Below, piece after piece: positions 8,783-17,506 of a stretch of 64,000 nucleotides of DNA. The notes beneath the pieces are model-generated. The model saw only the letters and a program-made list of their open reading frames with translations. It did no database searches and had not been told where the DNA came from. How positions within the stretch are numbered: the first letter of the stretch is position 1; every line of letters starts with the position of its first letter. The position numbers and the translations under genes were made by a program. Where the stretch lies: assembly GCF_029961765.1 (NCBI RefSeq), contig NZ_CP124681.1:3534001-3598000 (forward strand). The letters run 5' to 3'. Source of the stretch: Nocardioides sp. QY071 (GTDB lineage Bacteria > Actinomycetota > Actinomycetes > Propionibacteriales > Nocardioidaceae).

Positions 8783-9589
8783 CTAGACCACCCCGCTGGG
8801 GCGGCCGACCAGGGCGGCGAGCGAACGGAGCACGGCGTGCGGGACCACACCGCTGGTGCGGGGGTTCTGCGGCGAGGGCAGGTTCTCGATCTCGAAGGAG
8901 TAGCGGCCGGCGGCACCCTCGGCGACCACCCGGTGGCAGGTCAGCTCCGCGGCGGGATCGGCGATCAGCCGGACGTCGACCAGGTCGAAGTCGCCGACCA
9001 CCCAGCCCAGCGTCGCCGCGACGTTGAGCGAGCGCGGGAAGAGCCGCGTCGCCTCCCGGGCGTTGCCGCGGAAGACCTCGATCGGCTCGGTCGCGACCCG
9101 CAGCAGGTCGGCGTCGTGGTCGTCCATCCACGGCTGCACCAGGGTCGTGGGGAGCTTGGTCGTGGTCACCTCGACCCGGGTCATCGGGCCCTGGGCGGCG
9201 GCCGAGGAGAGGATGTCGAGACCGCCGATGGCGCCGGCCGTCAGCAGGAAGCGACCGGGGCCGGCGGCGCGGACCGCTGCCGCCACCTCGGGGTCGGCCA
9301 GGGCGCCGACCGAGGTGATGAGCAGGTCGATCCCCCGCTCGAGGATGCCGACCGCGCTCTGCGCGACGACGGCCTGGCCCGCGCACTCGACGACCACGTC
9401 GGCCTGGTCGAGCGCGGCCTCCAGCCGCAGCTGGGGCACCCCCAGGTCACCGACGGGCTGCGGGTCGACGACCGCGACGGGGACCACGTCGGGGACGTCG
9501 CCGCGCAGCAGGGCGGCGACGACGCTCGCGCCGATCACCCCGCCACCGATGACGACTGCCCGGATCGGCGTGTCGACCGCGGCGGTCAC
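8783..9589 (-). CDS. L-aspartate dehydrogenase-like (NadX family) oxidoreductase
   Basis: A 268-residue protein with a Rossmann motif VVIGGGVIGASVV near the N-terminus and the NadX-family signatures LLITSVGALAD, LLTAGAIGGLD and FPRSLNVAATLG. Characterised members deaminate L-aspartate to iminoaspartate or run in reverse. Here it sits between an extradiol dioxygenase and a C-C hydrolase, with no NAD-biosynthesis neighbour, so a catabolic role on an amino or imino intermediate is more likely. The GTG start at 9589 is supported by a 4-bp GTGA overlap with the dioxygenase stop. Confidence 0.8.
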   Translation of the reverse strand: MTAAVDTPIRAVVIGGGVIGASVVAALLRGDVPDVVPVAVVDPQPVGDLGVPQLRLEAALDQADVVVECAGQAVVAQSAVGILERGIDLLITSVGALADPEVAAAVRAAGPGRFLLTAGAIGGLDILSSAAAQGPMTRVEVTTTKLPTTLVQPWMDDHDADLLRVATEPIEVFRGNAREATRLFPRSLNVAATLGWVVGDFDLVDVRLIADPAAELTCHRVVAEGAAGRYSFEIENLPSPQNPRTSGVVPHAVLRSLAALVGRPSGVV

Positions 9590-10524
9590 GAGGCCACCAC
9601 CGGATCGGCCGCGTCGAGGTCGGCCAGGGCGCCGTGGTCCTCGACGCCGGCCATGTGGGCGCGCACGTCGGTCGACGGCGGGCCCGCCGTTCCCCACAGG
9701 TCGGAGAGCTCCGGCACCCGGCGCCACACCCGGCACAGCCACTGGTCCTCGACGACCTGCGCGACGTCGGAGGTGTACTCGCACACCAGGCCGGCGGGGT
9801 CGGCAAAGTAGGAGAAGGTGTTGTTGCCCGGACCGTGCCGGCCCGGGCCCCACAGCGGCGTGATGCCGTGGTGCTTGAGCGAGCCGATGCCGCGCATGAA
9901 GTGGTCCATCGACGCCATCTCGTAGGCGACGTGGTTGACCGAGGTCCACGCCGCCTGGTTGAACGCGATGCTGTGGTGGTCGGTGTTGCAGCGCAGGAAG
10001 GCCATCTGGTGCTCCGACCAGTCCGAGACCCGCATGCCGAGGACCTGCGTGTAGAAGGCGACGGCCCGGTCGATGTCGACGGTGTTGAGCACGACGTGGG
10101 TGACGCCGATCGGCACGGGCAGGTCGCGGCTGCGGGGCGTCACCGAGTGGACGTCGCAGCTGAGCTCGATCCGGCGGCCCTCGGGGTCGACCAGGACCAG
10201 GCCGTAGCCGGCGCCGGCGTCGGCGAGCGGCCCGGGCTCGCGCAGCAGCGGGACGCCCTGGGCCACCAGCCGGCGGGCGGCCCCGTCGACCTCGGCCGGC
10301 GTACGGACCGCGAAGCTGATCCGGCCCAGCGCGTTGCGCTCGGCGCGGCTGAGCTGGAGCACGTGGTGGTCGGGGCCGGAGCCCCGCAGCCAGGTGTCGT
10401 CGGTGTCCCTCTCGACGACCGAGAGGCCCCACACCTCGGAGTAGAAGTCGCTGCAGGCGGTCACGTCCGGGACACCGAGCTGGACCGACCGCAGCGAGTG
10501 CAGTCGTACGACGGGCTGGTTCAT
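9586..10524 (-). CDS. Type I extradiol ring-cleavage dioxygenase (VOC superfamily, catechol 2,3-dioxygenase-like)
   Basis: A 312-residue two-domain dioxygenase with paired VOC modules. The C-terminal module holds the 2-His-1-carboxylate Fe(II) triad: His143 in GVTHVVLNTVD, His198 in VNHVAYEM and Glu249 in GLVCEYTSD, and the conserved GRHGPGNNTFSYF segment. It should cleave a catechol-type ring next to the hydroxyl pair. It is the first gene of the operon running to 2309, with a strong promoter (TTGACA, 17 bp, TAAAGA) and a GAGGAG ribosome-binding site before the ATG at 10524. The promoter is overlapped by the putative MarR operator. Confidence 0.9.
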   Translation of the reverse strand: MNQPVVRLHSLRSVQLGVPDVTACSDFYSEVWGLSVVERDTDDTWLRGSGPDHHVLQLSRAERNALGRISFAVRTPAEVDGAARRLVAQGVPLLREPGPLADAGAGYGLVLVDPEGRRIELSCDVHSVTPRSRDLPVPIGVTHVVLNTVDIDRAVAFYTQVLGMRVSDWSEHQMAFLRCNTDHHSIAFNQAAWTSVNHVAYEMASMDHFMRGIGSLKHHGITPLWGPGRHGPGNNTFSYFADPAGLVCEYTSDVAQVVEDQWLCRVWRRVPELSDLWGTAGPPSTDVRAHMAGVEDHGALADLDAADPVVAS

Positions 10525-10543
10525 GACTCCTCTTTTCCTTAGG

Positions 10544-10578
10544 ACTTAATCTTTAAGTGTTTACTTACTTACTGTCAA
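10544..10578. promoter_or_regulatory. Divergent dioxygenase/marR promoter with 15-bp operator palindrome
   Basis: A perfect inverted repeat ACTTAA-N3-TTAAGT lies at 10544-10558. Reading on the minus strand, TTGACA at 10578-10573 and TAAAGA at 10555-10550 are separated by 17 bp, a near-consensus sigma-70-type promoter for the dioxygenase operon; its -10 is inside the palindrome. For the plus-strand marR gene a TACTGT -10 is at 10570-10575, so the palindrome covers its -35 region. This placement fits repression of both directions by the adjacent MarR protein. Binding is inferred. Confidence 0.65.
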
Positions 10579-10607
10579 GCATGTTGGGTGGAAGGAGTCG
10601 GCCGATC

Positions 10608-11153
10608 GTGGCTAGCATCCGCGTCATGGCCCACCAGGACGCTGAGGCAACCGACGTGCTGTCCGACGTCGACCGGTTCGTGCAGCAGTGGCGCGAGCAG
10701 CGTCCCGATCTCGACCCGTCGCCCATCGCCCTGTTCGGTCGTGTGCACCGCGTCTACCTGCGCTACCAGGCGGTCATCGCCAAGTCCTTCGACGACTACG
10801 GCCTCAACCCGGCGTCGTTCGACGTGCTCGCCGCGCTGCGCCGCGCGGGCGAGCCCTACCGGATGTCCGGCACCGAGCTGGCCGCGGAGTCGCTGCTGTC
10901 CTCGGCCGGCATCACCTTCCGGCTCGACAAGCTCGAGCAGGCCGGGCTGATCACGCGGATCCGCGACACGCACGACCGCCGGGTCGTGCACTCCCAGCTC
11001 ACCCCCGAGGGCCTGGCGCTGATCGACCAGGCGATCGCCACGCACCTGGCCAACGAGCACCGGCTGCTGGGCGGCGTCGATGCCGACGACGCCGCCCAGC
11101 TCGCCGCGCTCCTGCAGCGGCTCGAGGACTCGATCCTCTCCGCGCAGGAGTAG
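10608..11153 (+). CDS. MarR-family transcriptional regulator
   Basis: A winged-helix regulator of about 181 residues. The DNA-binding core runs from FDVLAALRRAGEPYRMSGTELA through SSAGITFRLDKLEQAGLITRI to the wing DTHDRRVVHSQLTPEG. The GTG at 10608 is chosen because AAGGAG lies 10 nt upstream (10592-10597) and a TACTGT -10 lies before it; an in-frame ATG at 10626 would give 175 residues. It is divergent from the ring-cleavage operon and probably represses it until an aromatic ligand binds. It ends 14 bp from the convergent isomerase gene. Confidence 0.88.
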   Translation: MASIRVMAHQDAEATDVLSDVDRFVQQWREQRPDLDPSPIALFGRVHRVYLRYQAVIAKSFDDYGLNPASFDVLAALRRAGEPYRMSGTELAAESLLSSAGITFRLDKLEQAGLITRIRDTHDRRVVHSQLTPEGLALIDQAIATHLANEHRLLGGVDADDAAQLAALLQRLEDSILSAQE

Positions 11154-11167
11154 CGGCACCGGGGTCA

Positions 11168-12232
11168 TCACACCGGCCCTGCCCCGATCTGCGCGGCGAC
11201 GGCGCGCAGGTGCGCGACGCTGTCGAGCACGAACCGCTCACGCTCGGCGTCGTCGGCCGGCTCGGCCAGCGAGGCGAGCGAGCGCCGCTCCCCGCGGGCG
11301 ACCGCGTCCTCGTAGCCACGGGCCAGGCGGACCAGCTCGGCCAGCTCGACGGTCGTCATGTCCGGCTGGCCGGCGTGCCACAGCGGGTCGTGGATCGGGA
11401 TCGGCAGCTGGAAGCGGCGGCCCATGATCCCCTCGATCGACAGCGCCTTGCGGGGCGCGTCGAGCAGCGCGGTCATCAGCGCCGGCCAGTCGATGACCCC
11501 CTGGCCACAGGGTGCGAGCACCCGGCACAGGCCCTGCTCGGTGAAGAACAGGGCACCGTCGCGCACGTGGGTCTGCCGGGTGTACGGCGCGACCCGGTGC
11601 GCTGCGGCCACCGGGTCCTCCCCACGGATCAGCACGTTGGCCGTGTCGAAGGTGATCCCGAACGCGTCGGGGCCGCCCTCCTCGACCAGCCGCACCAGCT
11701 CGAAGGTGGTGATCTCCTCGTGTGTCTCGATGTTGAGGTGCGAACCGTGCTCGCGCAGCACCGGCGCGATCTCGGCCATCACCTTGCCGGTCGCCCGCAG
11801 CTGGTCGTTCCAGGTCACGTCGGTGCGGTAGCGGTCGCAGGCCAGCCGGCCGGCCAGGTCGAACTTGTAGTTCGCCGTGGCCGCCCAGATCTCGTGGATC
11901 CCCGCGGCGGCGCACGCCGCCACGATCCGCTCGATGCCGGCCAGGTAGTCGCCGTCGCCGAGCGCACGGATCTCCGGCGCCTCCGGGGCCGCGAAGGGGT
12001 TGATCTTCGCGGCCCCGACCTCGAGGTAGAGACCGAGCCCGTCGGCCTGCTCCCGCAGTGCCGTCAGCTCGCCGACGTCGAGCGTCGGGCTGAGCTCGAG
12101 CGCCGAGCGGAAGAACACGCCCTCCAGGCCGGCCCTCGCGGCCTTCGCCAGCAGCCACGCGGCGTCAGTTCCCGCGGGCGCGGGGAACTTCGAGCTGTCC
12201 GTCCCGATCCGGAACCCGAGGTCATTCGTCAT
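11168..12232 (-). CDS. Sugar phosphate isomerase/epimerase family TIM-barrel protein (paralogue A)
   Basis: A 354-residue AP-endonuclease-2/xylose-isomerase-like TIM barrel. Metal-binding and catalytic-looking strands include NIETHEEITTF, FGITFDTANVLI, RQTHVRDG and KALSIEG. It is clearly paralogous to the product at 13682-14770 (for example the shared ELSPTLD, RLVE and ETHEEITT segments). The ATG at 12232 gives an 11-bp overlap with the upstream oxidase gene. It is the last gene of the operon starting at 20120. Family members isomerise or epimerise sugars and related hydroxy acids; the substrate is unknown. Confidence 0.8.
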   Translation of the reverse strand: MTNDLGFRIGTDSSKFPAPAGTDAAWLLAKAARAGLEGVFFRSALELSPTLDVGELTALREQADGLGLYLEVGAAKINPFAAPEAPEIRALGDGDYLAGIERIVAACAAAGIHEIWAATANYKFDLAGRLACDRYRTDVTWNDQLRATGKVMAEIAPVLREHGSHLNIETHEEITTFELVRLVEEGGPDAFGITFDTANVLIRGEDPVAAAHRVAPYTRQTHVRDGALFFTEQGLCRVLAPCGQGVIDWPALMTALLDAPRKALSIEGIMGRRFQLPIPIHDPLWHAGQPDMTTVELAELVRLARGYEDAVARGERRSLASLAEPADDAERERFVLDSVAHLRAVAAQIGAGPV

Positions 12233-13685
12233 CGAGGACGTCCTCGCCCTCACCGGACAGGTCCACGAGACCGCGGCGGAAGACGTTGTGGGGGTCGTAC
12301 TCCCGCTTCACGGCGACCAGGCGGTCGTACTTGTCGCCGTAGGCGTAGCGCGCCGCGTTCTCGTCACCGGCCACGCTGGTGAAGTTGATGTAGGTCCCGT
12401 TCTTGTAGGGGTCCATCTCCGCGTCGAAGCCCGACACCCAGTCCATCAGCTCCGGGGCCTCGGACGGGAACTCCCACTCGGCGCCGGCGCTCGCCATGAA
12501 CTTCGCCGACGTGCGGTCGCTGGTCGAGGTCGCCATCGGGTCGACCCGCGCCGCCTGCCCGCCACGGGGGTAGAGCTGGTACGGGCAGGCGAAGTGCGGC
12601 GCGATGGTCGAACGGGCCTGCAGCGGCCGGCCCGGGTAGGCGTCCGACCACTTGAGGACCGTGTCGATGGCCTCGTCGGGGAACTCGTTGAGCATGCTGT
12701 TCTTCCAGTAGCGGCGCACGCCGTAGCGGAAGTCGTCGTCGCACGCGCGCTGCAGCTCGACGTGCGGCACCTGGTACTCGGTCTGCCACACCGGCGAGCC
12801 GGCGCCCATCATCGAGTCGGTCAGCGTGCGGCCCTCCTCGGCGTCGCCCCAGTGGACCGTGGCGACCGAGACGACCTGGCTGCCGCGGTACTTCGCGGGC
12901 ACGACGGTCCAGAAGTCCGGCACCTCGACGGTGCGGGCGTAGGTGACGACGTTGTCGGCGGCGTCGTAGCTCCAGTCGCGGAAGTGCTGGAGGACGCGCT
13001 TGCGGTCCTCGCCGACGTAGAACGCCTGGCGCACGTTGGCCTTCATCGTGAAGGGCGTGTAGCGGAAGGTGAACTTCGTCGCGATGCCGTAGTTGTGGCC
13101 CGCGCCGCGCACCGCCCAGAACAGCTCGGGGTGCTCGTCCTCGTTGACCGTGAGGATCCGGCCGTCGGCGACGACGAACTCCACCTCTACCACGTGGTCG
13201 GTGGTCAGGCCGTACATCCGCGACAGGTAGCCGGTCCCACCGCCGAGGGTGAGGCCCGCGACGCCGGTGTGCGACACCGTGCCGGCAGGCACGACGACGC
13301 CGTGCTCGGCGCAGGCCCGGTCCAGGTCACCGAGCCGGCAGCCGGCGCCGGCCGTGACCGTGCCGGCCGCGTGGTCGAAGGTGACCTCCTTCATCGGGCC
13401 GGTGTCGAGCAGCACGGCGCCGTCGATGACGGCGGTGCCCGCCAGGTTGTGGCCGCCGCCGCGGACGGTGACCTCGAAGCCGTTCTCGAGGGACCAGGTC
13501 AGCGCGCGGGACACGTCCTGGGCGGTGCGGCAGGAGACGATCGCGGCGGGGCTGCGGTCGATGTCGGCGTTCCACACGTGGCGCTCGAGGTCGTAGTGCC
13601 GCTCCCCGGGCAGGATCACGGGGCAGTCCACGGCGCTCTTCAGCCCGGCGATGTCCGCCCGGGTCGCGTTCGCGGTCGTGCTCAT
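12222..13685 (-). CDS. FAD-linked oxidase of the berberine-bridge-enzyme (BBE-like) family
   Basis: A 487-residue PCMH-type flavoprotein oxidase. His79 in RGGGHN is the expected site of 8-alpha-histidyl FAD. The second covalent link seen in bicovalent members needs a cysteine where this protein has Thr (YGLTTD), so it is probably monocovalent. The GVAGLTLGGGTGYLSR segment and the C-terminal YDPHNVFRRG motif are typical. Such enzymes oxidise alcohols, sugars or amines with oxygen. It is embedded between two paralogous isomerase genes with 4- and 11-bp overlaps, so the three products probably act in sequence on the same compound. Confidence 0.85.
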   Translation of the reverse strand: MSTTANATRADIAGLKSAVDCPVILPGERHYDLERHVWNADIDRSPAAIVSCRTAQDVSRALTWSLENGFEVTVRGGGHNLAGTAVIDGAVLLDTGPMKEVTFDHAAGTVTAGAGCRLGDLDRACAEHGVVVPAGTVSHTGVAGLTLGGGTGYLSRMYGLTTDHVVEVEFVVADGRILTVNEDEHPELFWAVRGAGHNYGIATKFTFRYTPFTMKANVRQAFYVGEDRKRVLQHFRDWSYDAADNVVTYARTVEVPDFWTVVPAKYRGSQVVSVATVHWGDAEEGRTLTDSMMGAGSPVWQTEYQVPHVELQRACDDDFRYGVRRYWKNSMLNEFPDEAIDTVLKWSDAYPGRPLQARSTIAPHFACPYQLYPRGGQAARVDPMATSTSDRTSAKFMASAGAEWEFPSEAPELMDWVSGFDAEMDPYKNGTYINFTSVAGDENAARYAYGDKYDRLVAVKREYDPHNVFRRGLVDLSGEGEDVLDDE

Positions 13686-14770
13686 GGGATGTACTCCTTC
13701 GTCGGATGGGTGTGGTCTCCGGCAGCGGTGACGCTGCGGAGGTGCCCGGCACTTCGGCGGAGGAATTCCTCCCGCGTGAACAGCCCGCCCGCCCGCAGCA
13801 GCGCTGCGTCGGGACGATCGAATGAGCGGACGTGGTGCTCGTAGGCACCGACGCAGTCGAGGACCGCGCCAAGCTCGAGGGGATCCAGGTCGGGGTGGGC
13901 GGCCCGCCAGCGCGGGTCGTCGTGCCAGACCTGCATCGCCGGCTGGTGGGGTCCGGCCGGCTCGATGGAGAGGTGGAGGTCGGGGTTGGCCCCCAGCAGC
14001 ACGCCGAGGACGTCGGCCCAGTCGATGACGCCGTCCCCGCACGGCAGCAGGTAGCGGTCCGGCGCCTCCGGTCCCTCGACGATCGCGACGTCGCGCAGGT
14101 GGCACATCCGGGTGTACGGCGCCACGCGGCGTGCCGCCGCCTCGGCGGTCTCGCCGTGCACGTAGACGTTCGCGGTGTCGAAGGTGACGCCGAGGACGTC
14201 GGGGCCCACCGCCTCGACGAGCCGGACCACGTCGTACGTCGTGATCTCCTCGTGGGTCTCCAGGTCGAGGTGCGACCCGCAGGCGCGCAGCACCGGGGCG
14301 AGCTGGCGCAGCAGCCCCTCGGTCGCGGCCATCTGGTCGGCCCACGGTGCGTCACGGCGGTAGCGGTCGTTCTTGTGCAACCCCGGGAGCCCGGCCTGGA
14401 AGTTGCCGGTCGCGGTCCACAGCTCGTGGCAGCCGATCGCCGCCGCGGCCTCGATCATCCGCTCCATGCCCGTGACGTAGCTGCCGTCGCCGAGGCGGCG
14501 GATCTCCGGCAGCTCGGCGGTCATGTAGGGGTTGACCTTGCCGACGCCGAGCTCGAGGTAGAGGCCCAGCCCGGCGGCCGCGTCGGCGACCTCGCGCAGC
14601 AGGCCGGGGTCGAGGGTCGGCGAGAGCTCGTAGAGGGTGCGCACCAGGACGCCGTCGAGGCCGAGCCCGGCGGCGTCGGCGAGCACCTGGGGCCAGGGCA
14701 CGTCGACGGCCCCCTTGAGGGCGCGGTGCGGCGACGGCAGCTTGACGTCGGCGCCGATGCGCAGGCTCAT
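13682..14770 (-). CDS. Sugar phosphate isomerase/epimerase family TIM-barrel protein (paralogue B)
   Basis: A 362-residue TIM-barrel protein paralogous to the one encoded at 11168-12232. Motifs include DLETHEEITTYD, LGVTFDTANVYV, RMCHLRDV and LHLSIEP. The ATG at 14770 overlaps the stop of the ABC ATPase gene by 4 bp, and its own stop overlaps the BBE-like oxidase start by 4 bp. Two related isomerases bracketing an oxidase suggest an oxidation-isomerisation sequence on an imported sugar-like molecule, or two subunits of one heteromer. No substrate can be named. Confidence 0.8.
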   Translation of the reverse strand: MSLRIGADVKLPSPHRALKGAVDVPWPQVLADAAGLGLDGVLVRTLYELSPTLDPGLLREVADAAAGLGLYLELGVGKVNPYMTAELPEIRRLGDGSYVTGMERMIEAAAAIGCHELWTATGNFQAGLPGLHKNDRYRRDAPWADQMAATEGLLRQLAPVLRACGSHLDLETHEEITTYDVVRLVEAVGPDVLGVTFDTANVYVHGETAEAAARRVAPYTRMCHLRDVAIVEGPEAPDRYLLPCGDGVIDWADVLGVLLGANPDLHLSIEPAGPHQPAMQVWHDDPRWRAAHPDLDPLELGAVLDCVGAYEHHVRSFDRPDAALLRAGGLFTREEFLRRSAGHLRSVTAAGDHTHPTKEYIP

Positions 14771-15609
14771 GCACTCCTCCGCTCGGCGGCCGCGGTCGCG
14801 CGTCGGGCGCGGTCGCGGTCCGGGTCGGGGATCGGGATCGCCGCCAGCAGGCTCTTCGTGTAGTCGTGCTGCGGCCGGTCGAACACGTCGGCGCAAGGAC
14901 CGCTCTCGACGACGACGCCGCGCTGCATGACCATCACCTCGTGGCACAGGTGGCGCACCAGGGCGAGGTCGTGGGCGACGAACACGACGGCGAGGCCGAG
15001 CTGCTGCTGCATGTCGAGCAGCAGGTTGACCACCTGGGCCTGGACGGAGACGTCGAGGGCGGACACCGGCTCGTCGCACACCAGCACCCGCGGGCCGACG
15101 GCCAGCGCGCGGGCGATCGCGATCCGCTGCCGCTGGCCTCCGGAGAACGAGCGCGGGAAGCGGTCCAGCACCGTGGCGTCGAGGCCGACCAGATCGAGCA
15201 CCTCGACGACGCGGGCGCGACGCGCCTCGCGGGTGCCGGCCATCCGGTGGATGTCGAGGCCCTCGCCGACGATCGTCTCGACGGTCATCCGCGGGTTGAG
15301 GCTGGAGTAGGGGTCCTGGAAGACCATCTGCACATCGCGCCGGAAGCGGCGCCGCGTGGCGCGGTCGGCACCGGCGAGCGGCACGCCGTCGAAGAGGACC
15401 TGGCCGGTGTCGGCGCGCTCGAGGCCGACGACGCAGCGCAGGGTGGTCGACTTGCCGCTGCCGGACTCACCGACGATGCCCAGGATCGCGCCGGGTCCGA
15501 CGCTGAAGCCGACGTCGTCGACCGCACGCGTGGCGTCGCGGCGCGAGCCGAAGGAGCGGGTCAGGCCGCGGGCCTCCAGGATCGGCGTGCCCCCGGTGGT
15601 GGTGCTCAT
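14767..15609 (-). CDS. ABC importer ATPase, DppF/OppF type
   Basis: A 280-residue cytoplasmic ATPase of a peptide/nickel-type importer. Walker A is GESGSGKST, the signature is FSGGQRQR, Walker B is VLVCDEP and the switch histidine is in FVAHDLA. The C-terminal DYTKSLLAAIPIPDP is typical of DppF. Start and stop codons overlap those of both neighbours by 4 bp. It pairs with the DppD-type ATPase encoded just upstream. Confidence 0.92.
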   Translation of the reverse strand: MSTTTGGTPILEARGLTRSFGSRRDATRAVDDVGFSVGPGAILGIVGESGSGKSTTLRCVVGLERADTGQVLFDGVPLAGADRATRRRFRRDVQMVFQDPYSSLNPRMTVETIVGEGLDIHRMAGTREARRARVVEVLDLVGLDATVLDRFPRSFSGGQRQRIAIARALAVGPRVLVCDEPVSALDVSVQAQVVNLLLDMQQQLGLAVVFVAHDLALVRHLCHEVMVMQRGVVVESGPCADVFDRPQHDYTKSLLAAIPIPDPDRDRARRATAAAERRSA

Positions 15610-16646
15610 CGGTTCCCCTCCCCCGCGAGTGCGAGCGGGTGGTGGCAGGCGACGTCGGCCGTGCCGAGGCGTCGTAGGTCGGGTCGGGTCTCGGTGCAGT
15701 CGGCCTCGGCGCGGGCGCAGCGCGGGTGGAACGCGCAGCCGCCGGGCCGCGAGGAGGGCTGGGCGGGGCTGCCGGCGATCGGCGCGAGGGCGCCGTCGCG
15801 GTCCACCCGGGGCACGGAGGCGAGCAGGCCGGAGGTGTAGGGGTGCCGCGGGGTCCGGTACAGCTCACGGACAGGTCCGGTCTCGACCCCGCGGCCGGCG
15901 TACATGACCGCGACCCGGTCGGCGAAGCCCGCGACCAGGCCGAGGTCGTGGGTGATCAGGACGACGCCCATGCCGAGGTCGGCGACCAGTGAGTCGATCA
16001 GCGTGAGCACCTGCTCCTGCACCCGGACGTCGAGTGCGGTCGTCGGCTCGTCGGCGATGAGCAGGTCGGGGTGCGCGACGATCGCCATCGCGAGGCAGAC
16101 CCGCTGGCGCATGCCGCCGGAGAACTCGTGCGGGTAGGCCCGCATCCGCCGCTCGGCGTTGGGGATGCCGAGCCGGTCGAGGGTCTCGACAGCGCGCTTG
16201 CGGGCCTCGGACTTGCCGACGCCGTGGACCCGCAGGGACTCCATCACCTGGCTGCCGATCGAGCGGACCGGGTTGAGCGTGGTCATCGGGTCCTGCAGCA
16301 TCAGGCCGATCCGGCGCCCGCGCTGGGCGCGCATCTCGCGGTCGCTGAGGGCGAGCAGGTCGGTGCCGTCGAGGCGCACGCGGCCGCTGACGGACGCGCG
16401 GTGGTCGAGCCGGAGCAGCGCCCGGGCGGTGACCGACTTGCCCGAGCCGGACTCGCCCACCAGGGCCACCCGCTCCCCGCGAGCGACGGTGAGGCCGAAC
16501 CCGGAGACGATCTCCACGGCGCCCGCCGCGCTCGGGTAGCTGACCGTCAGGTCGCTCACCTCGAGCAGTGGACGGGGCGCGAGGTCCTCGCCCGGGGCCG
16601 GGACGGGTACCTCCACGTTGAGGCTCACGATGTCGAGACCTTTCAT
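15606..16646 (-). CDS. ABC importer ATPase, DppD/OppD type
   Basis: A 346-residue ATPase with Walker A GESGSGKS, signature FSGGMRQR and Walker B LLIADEP. The C-terminal oligopeptide-transporter extension carries the cysteine-rich segment GGCAFHPRCARAEADC, which in relatives can bind an iron-sulfur cluster. The ATG at 16646 overlaps the permease stop by 4 bp. It forms the heteromeric motor of the importer with the DppF-type subunit. Confidence 0.92.
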   Translation of the reverse strand: MKGLDIVSLNVEVPVPAPGEDLAPRPLLEVSDLTVSYPSAAGAVEIVSGFGLTVARGERVALVGESGSGKSVTARALLRLDHRASVSGRVRLDGTDLLALSDREMRAQRGRRIGLMLQDPMTTLNPVRSIGSQVMESLRVHGVGKSEARKRAVETLDRLGIPNAERRMRAYPHEFSGGMRQRVCLAMAIVAHPDLLIADEPTTALDVRVQEQVLTLIDSLVADLGMGVVLITHDLGLVAGFADRVAVMYAGRGVETGPVRELYRTPRHPYTSGLLASVPRVDRDGALAPIAGSPAQPSSRPGGCAFHPRCARAEADCTETRPDLRRLGTADVACHHPLALAGEGNR

Positions 16647-17506
16647 GCCAGCGTCGCGTCGGGGTGGTTGCGGTTGCGCAGCGAGTCGCCGCTGAGGGCG
16701 AACGCGAGCGCCGTGATCGTGATGAGCAGGCCGGGGACCACCGAGATCCACCAGGCGCTGGTCAGGTAGCGCGAGCCGGTCTCGACCATGGCGCCCCACT
16801 CGGCGCTGGGCGGTTGGGCGCCGGCACCGACGAACGACAGACCGGCCATGATCAGCGTCGCGCCGCCGATCTCGAGGGTGGCCTGCACGTAGACGCCGTC
16901 GAGCGAGTTCGGCAGGACGTGGCGCAGCATCAGCCGCCACCGGCCGGCGCCGAGGACGCGGGCCGCCTCGACGTACGGCGAGGTGATCACCGTGCGCATC
17001 TCGGCGCGCGCGATCCGGGCGAAGCCGGGCCACCAGGCCACGACCATCGCGATCACCGCCGAGCGCAGGCTCGGGCCGAGCGCGACGGCGACGCCGAGCG
17101 CCATCACCATCACCGGCAGCGAGAGAGTGATGTCGCAGAACCTCATCACGACGTCGTCGACCCAGCGCCCGCCGATCGTGGCGATCGAGGCCACCAGGAT
17201 GCCGATCAGGGCAGCGCCGGCGACCGCCAGCAACGCTCCGAGGATGGACGCGCGGGCACCCGCGAGGGCCCGGCTCAGCACGTCGCGGCCCAGGCCGTCG
17301 GTGCCGAGGAGGTGATCGCCCGAAGGCGCCTGCAGGGCCCGGCCGAGGTCGACCGAGTAGGGGTCGTGCGGCGTGAGCAGGGGTCCCAGGACCGCCAGCA
17401 GGAGCAGGGCGACGACCGTGCCGTAGGCGATCCGGTCGAGCCACGGCACCCGGCGACGGGTACGGCGTACGCGTGGCACGGCGTGGGTGGCGGCTGCGGT
17501 GGTCAT
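16643..17506 (-). CDS. ABC importer permease, DppC type
   Basis: A 287-residue inner-membrane permease with an N-terminal transmembrane helix (about residues 28-45), the GTDGLGRDVLSRAL signature preceding the core, and several further membrane segments. The EAARVLGAGRWRLMLRHVLPN stretch is the EAA loop that docks onto the ATPase. The ATG at 17506 overlaps the DppB-type stop by 4 bp. Confidence 0.92.
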   Translation of the reverse strand: MTTAAATHAVPRVRRTRRRVPWLDRIAYGTVVALLLLAVLGPLLTPHDPYSVDLGRALQAPSGDHLLGTDGLGRDVLSRALAGARASILGALLAVAGAALIGILVASIATIGGRWVDDVVMRFCDITLSLPVMVMALGVAVALGPSLRSAVIAMVVAWWPGFARIARAEMRTVITSPYVEAARVLGAGRWRLMLRHVLPNSLDGVYVQATLEIGGATLIMAGLSFVGAGAQPPSAEWGAMVETGSRYLTSAWWISVVPGLLITITALAFALSGDSLRNRNHPDATLA

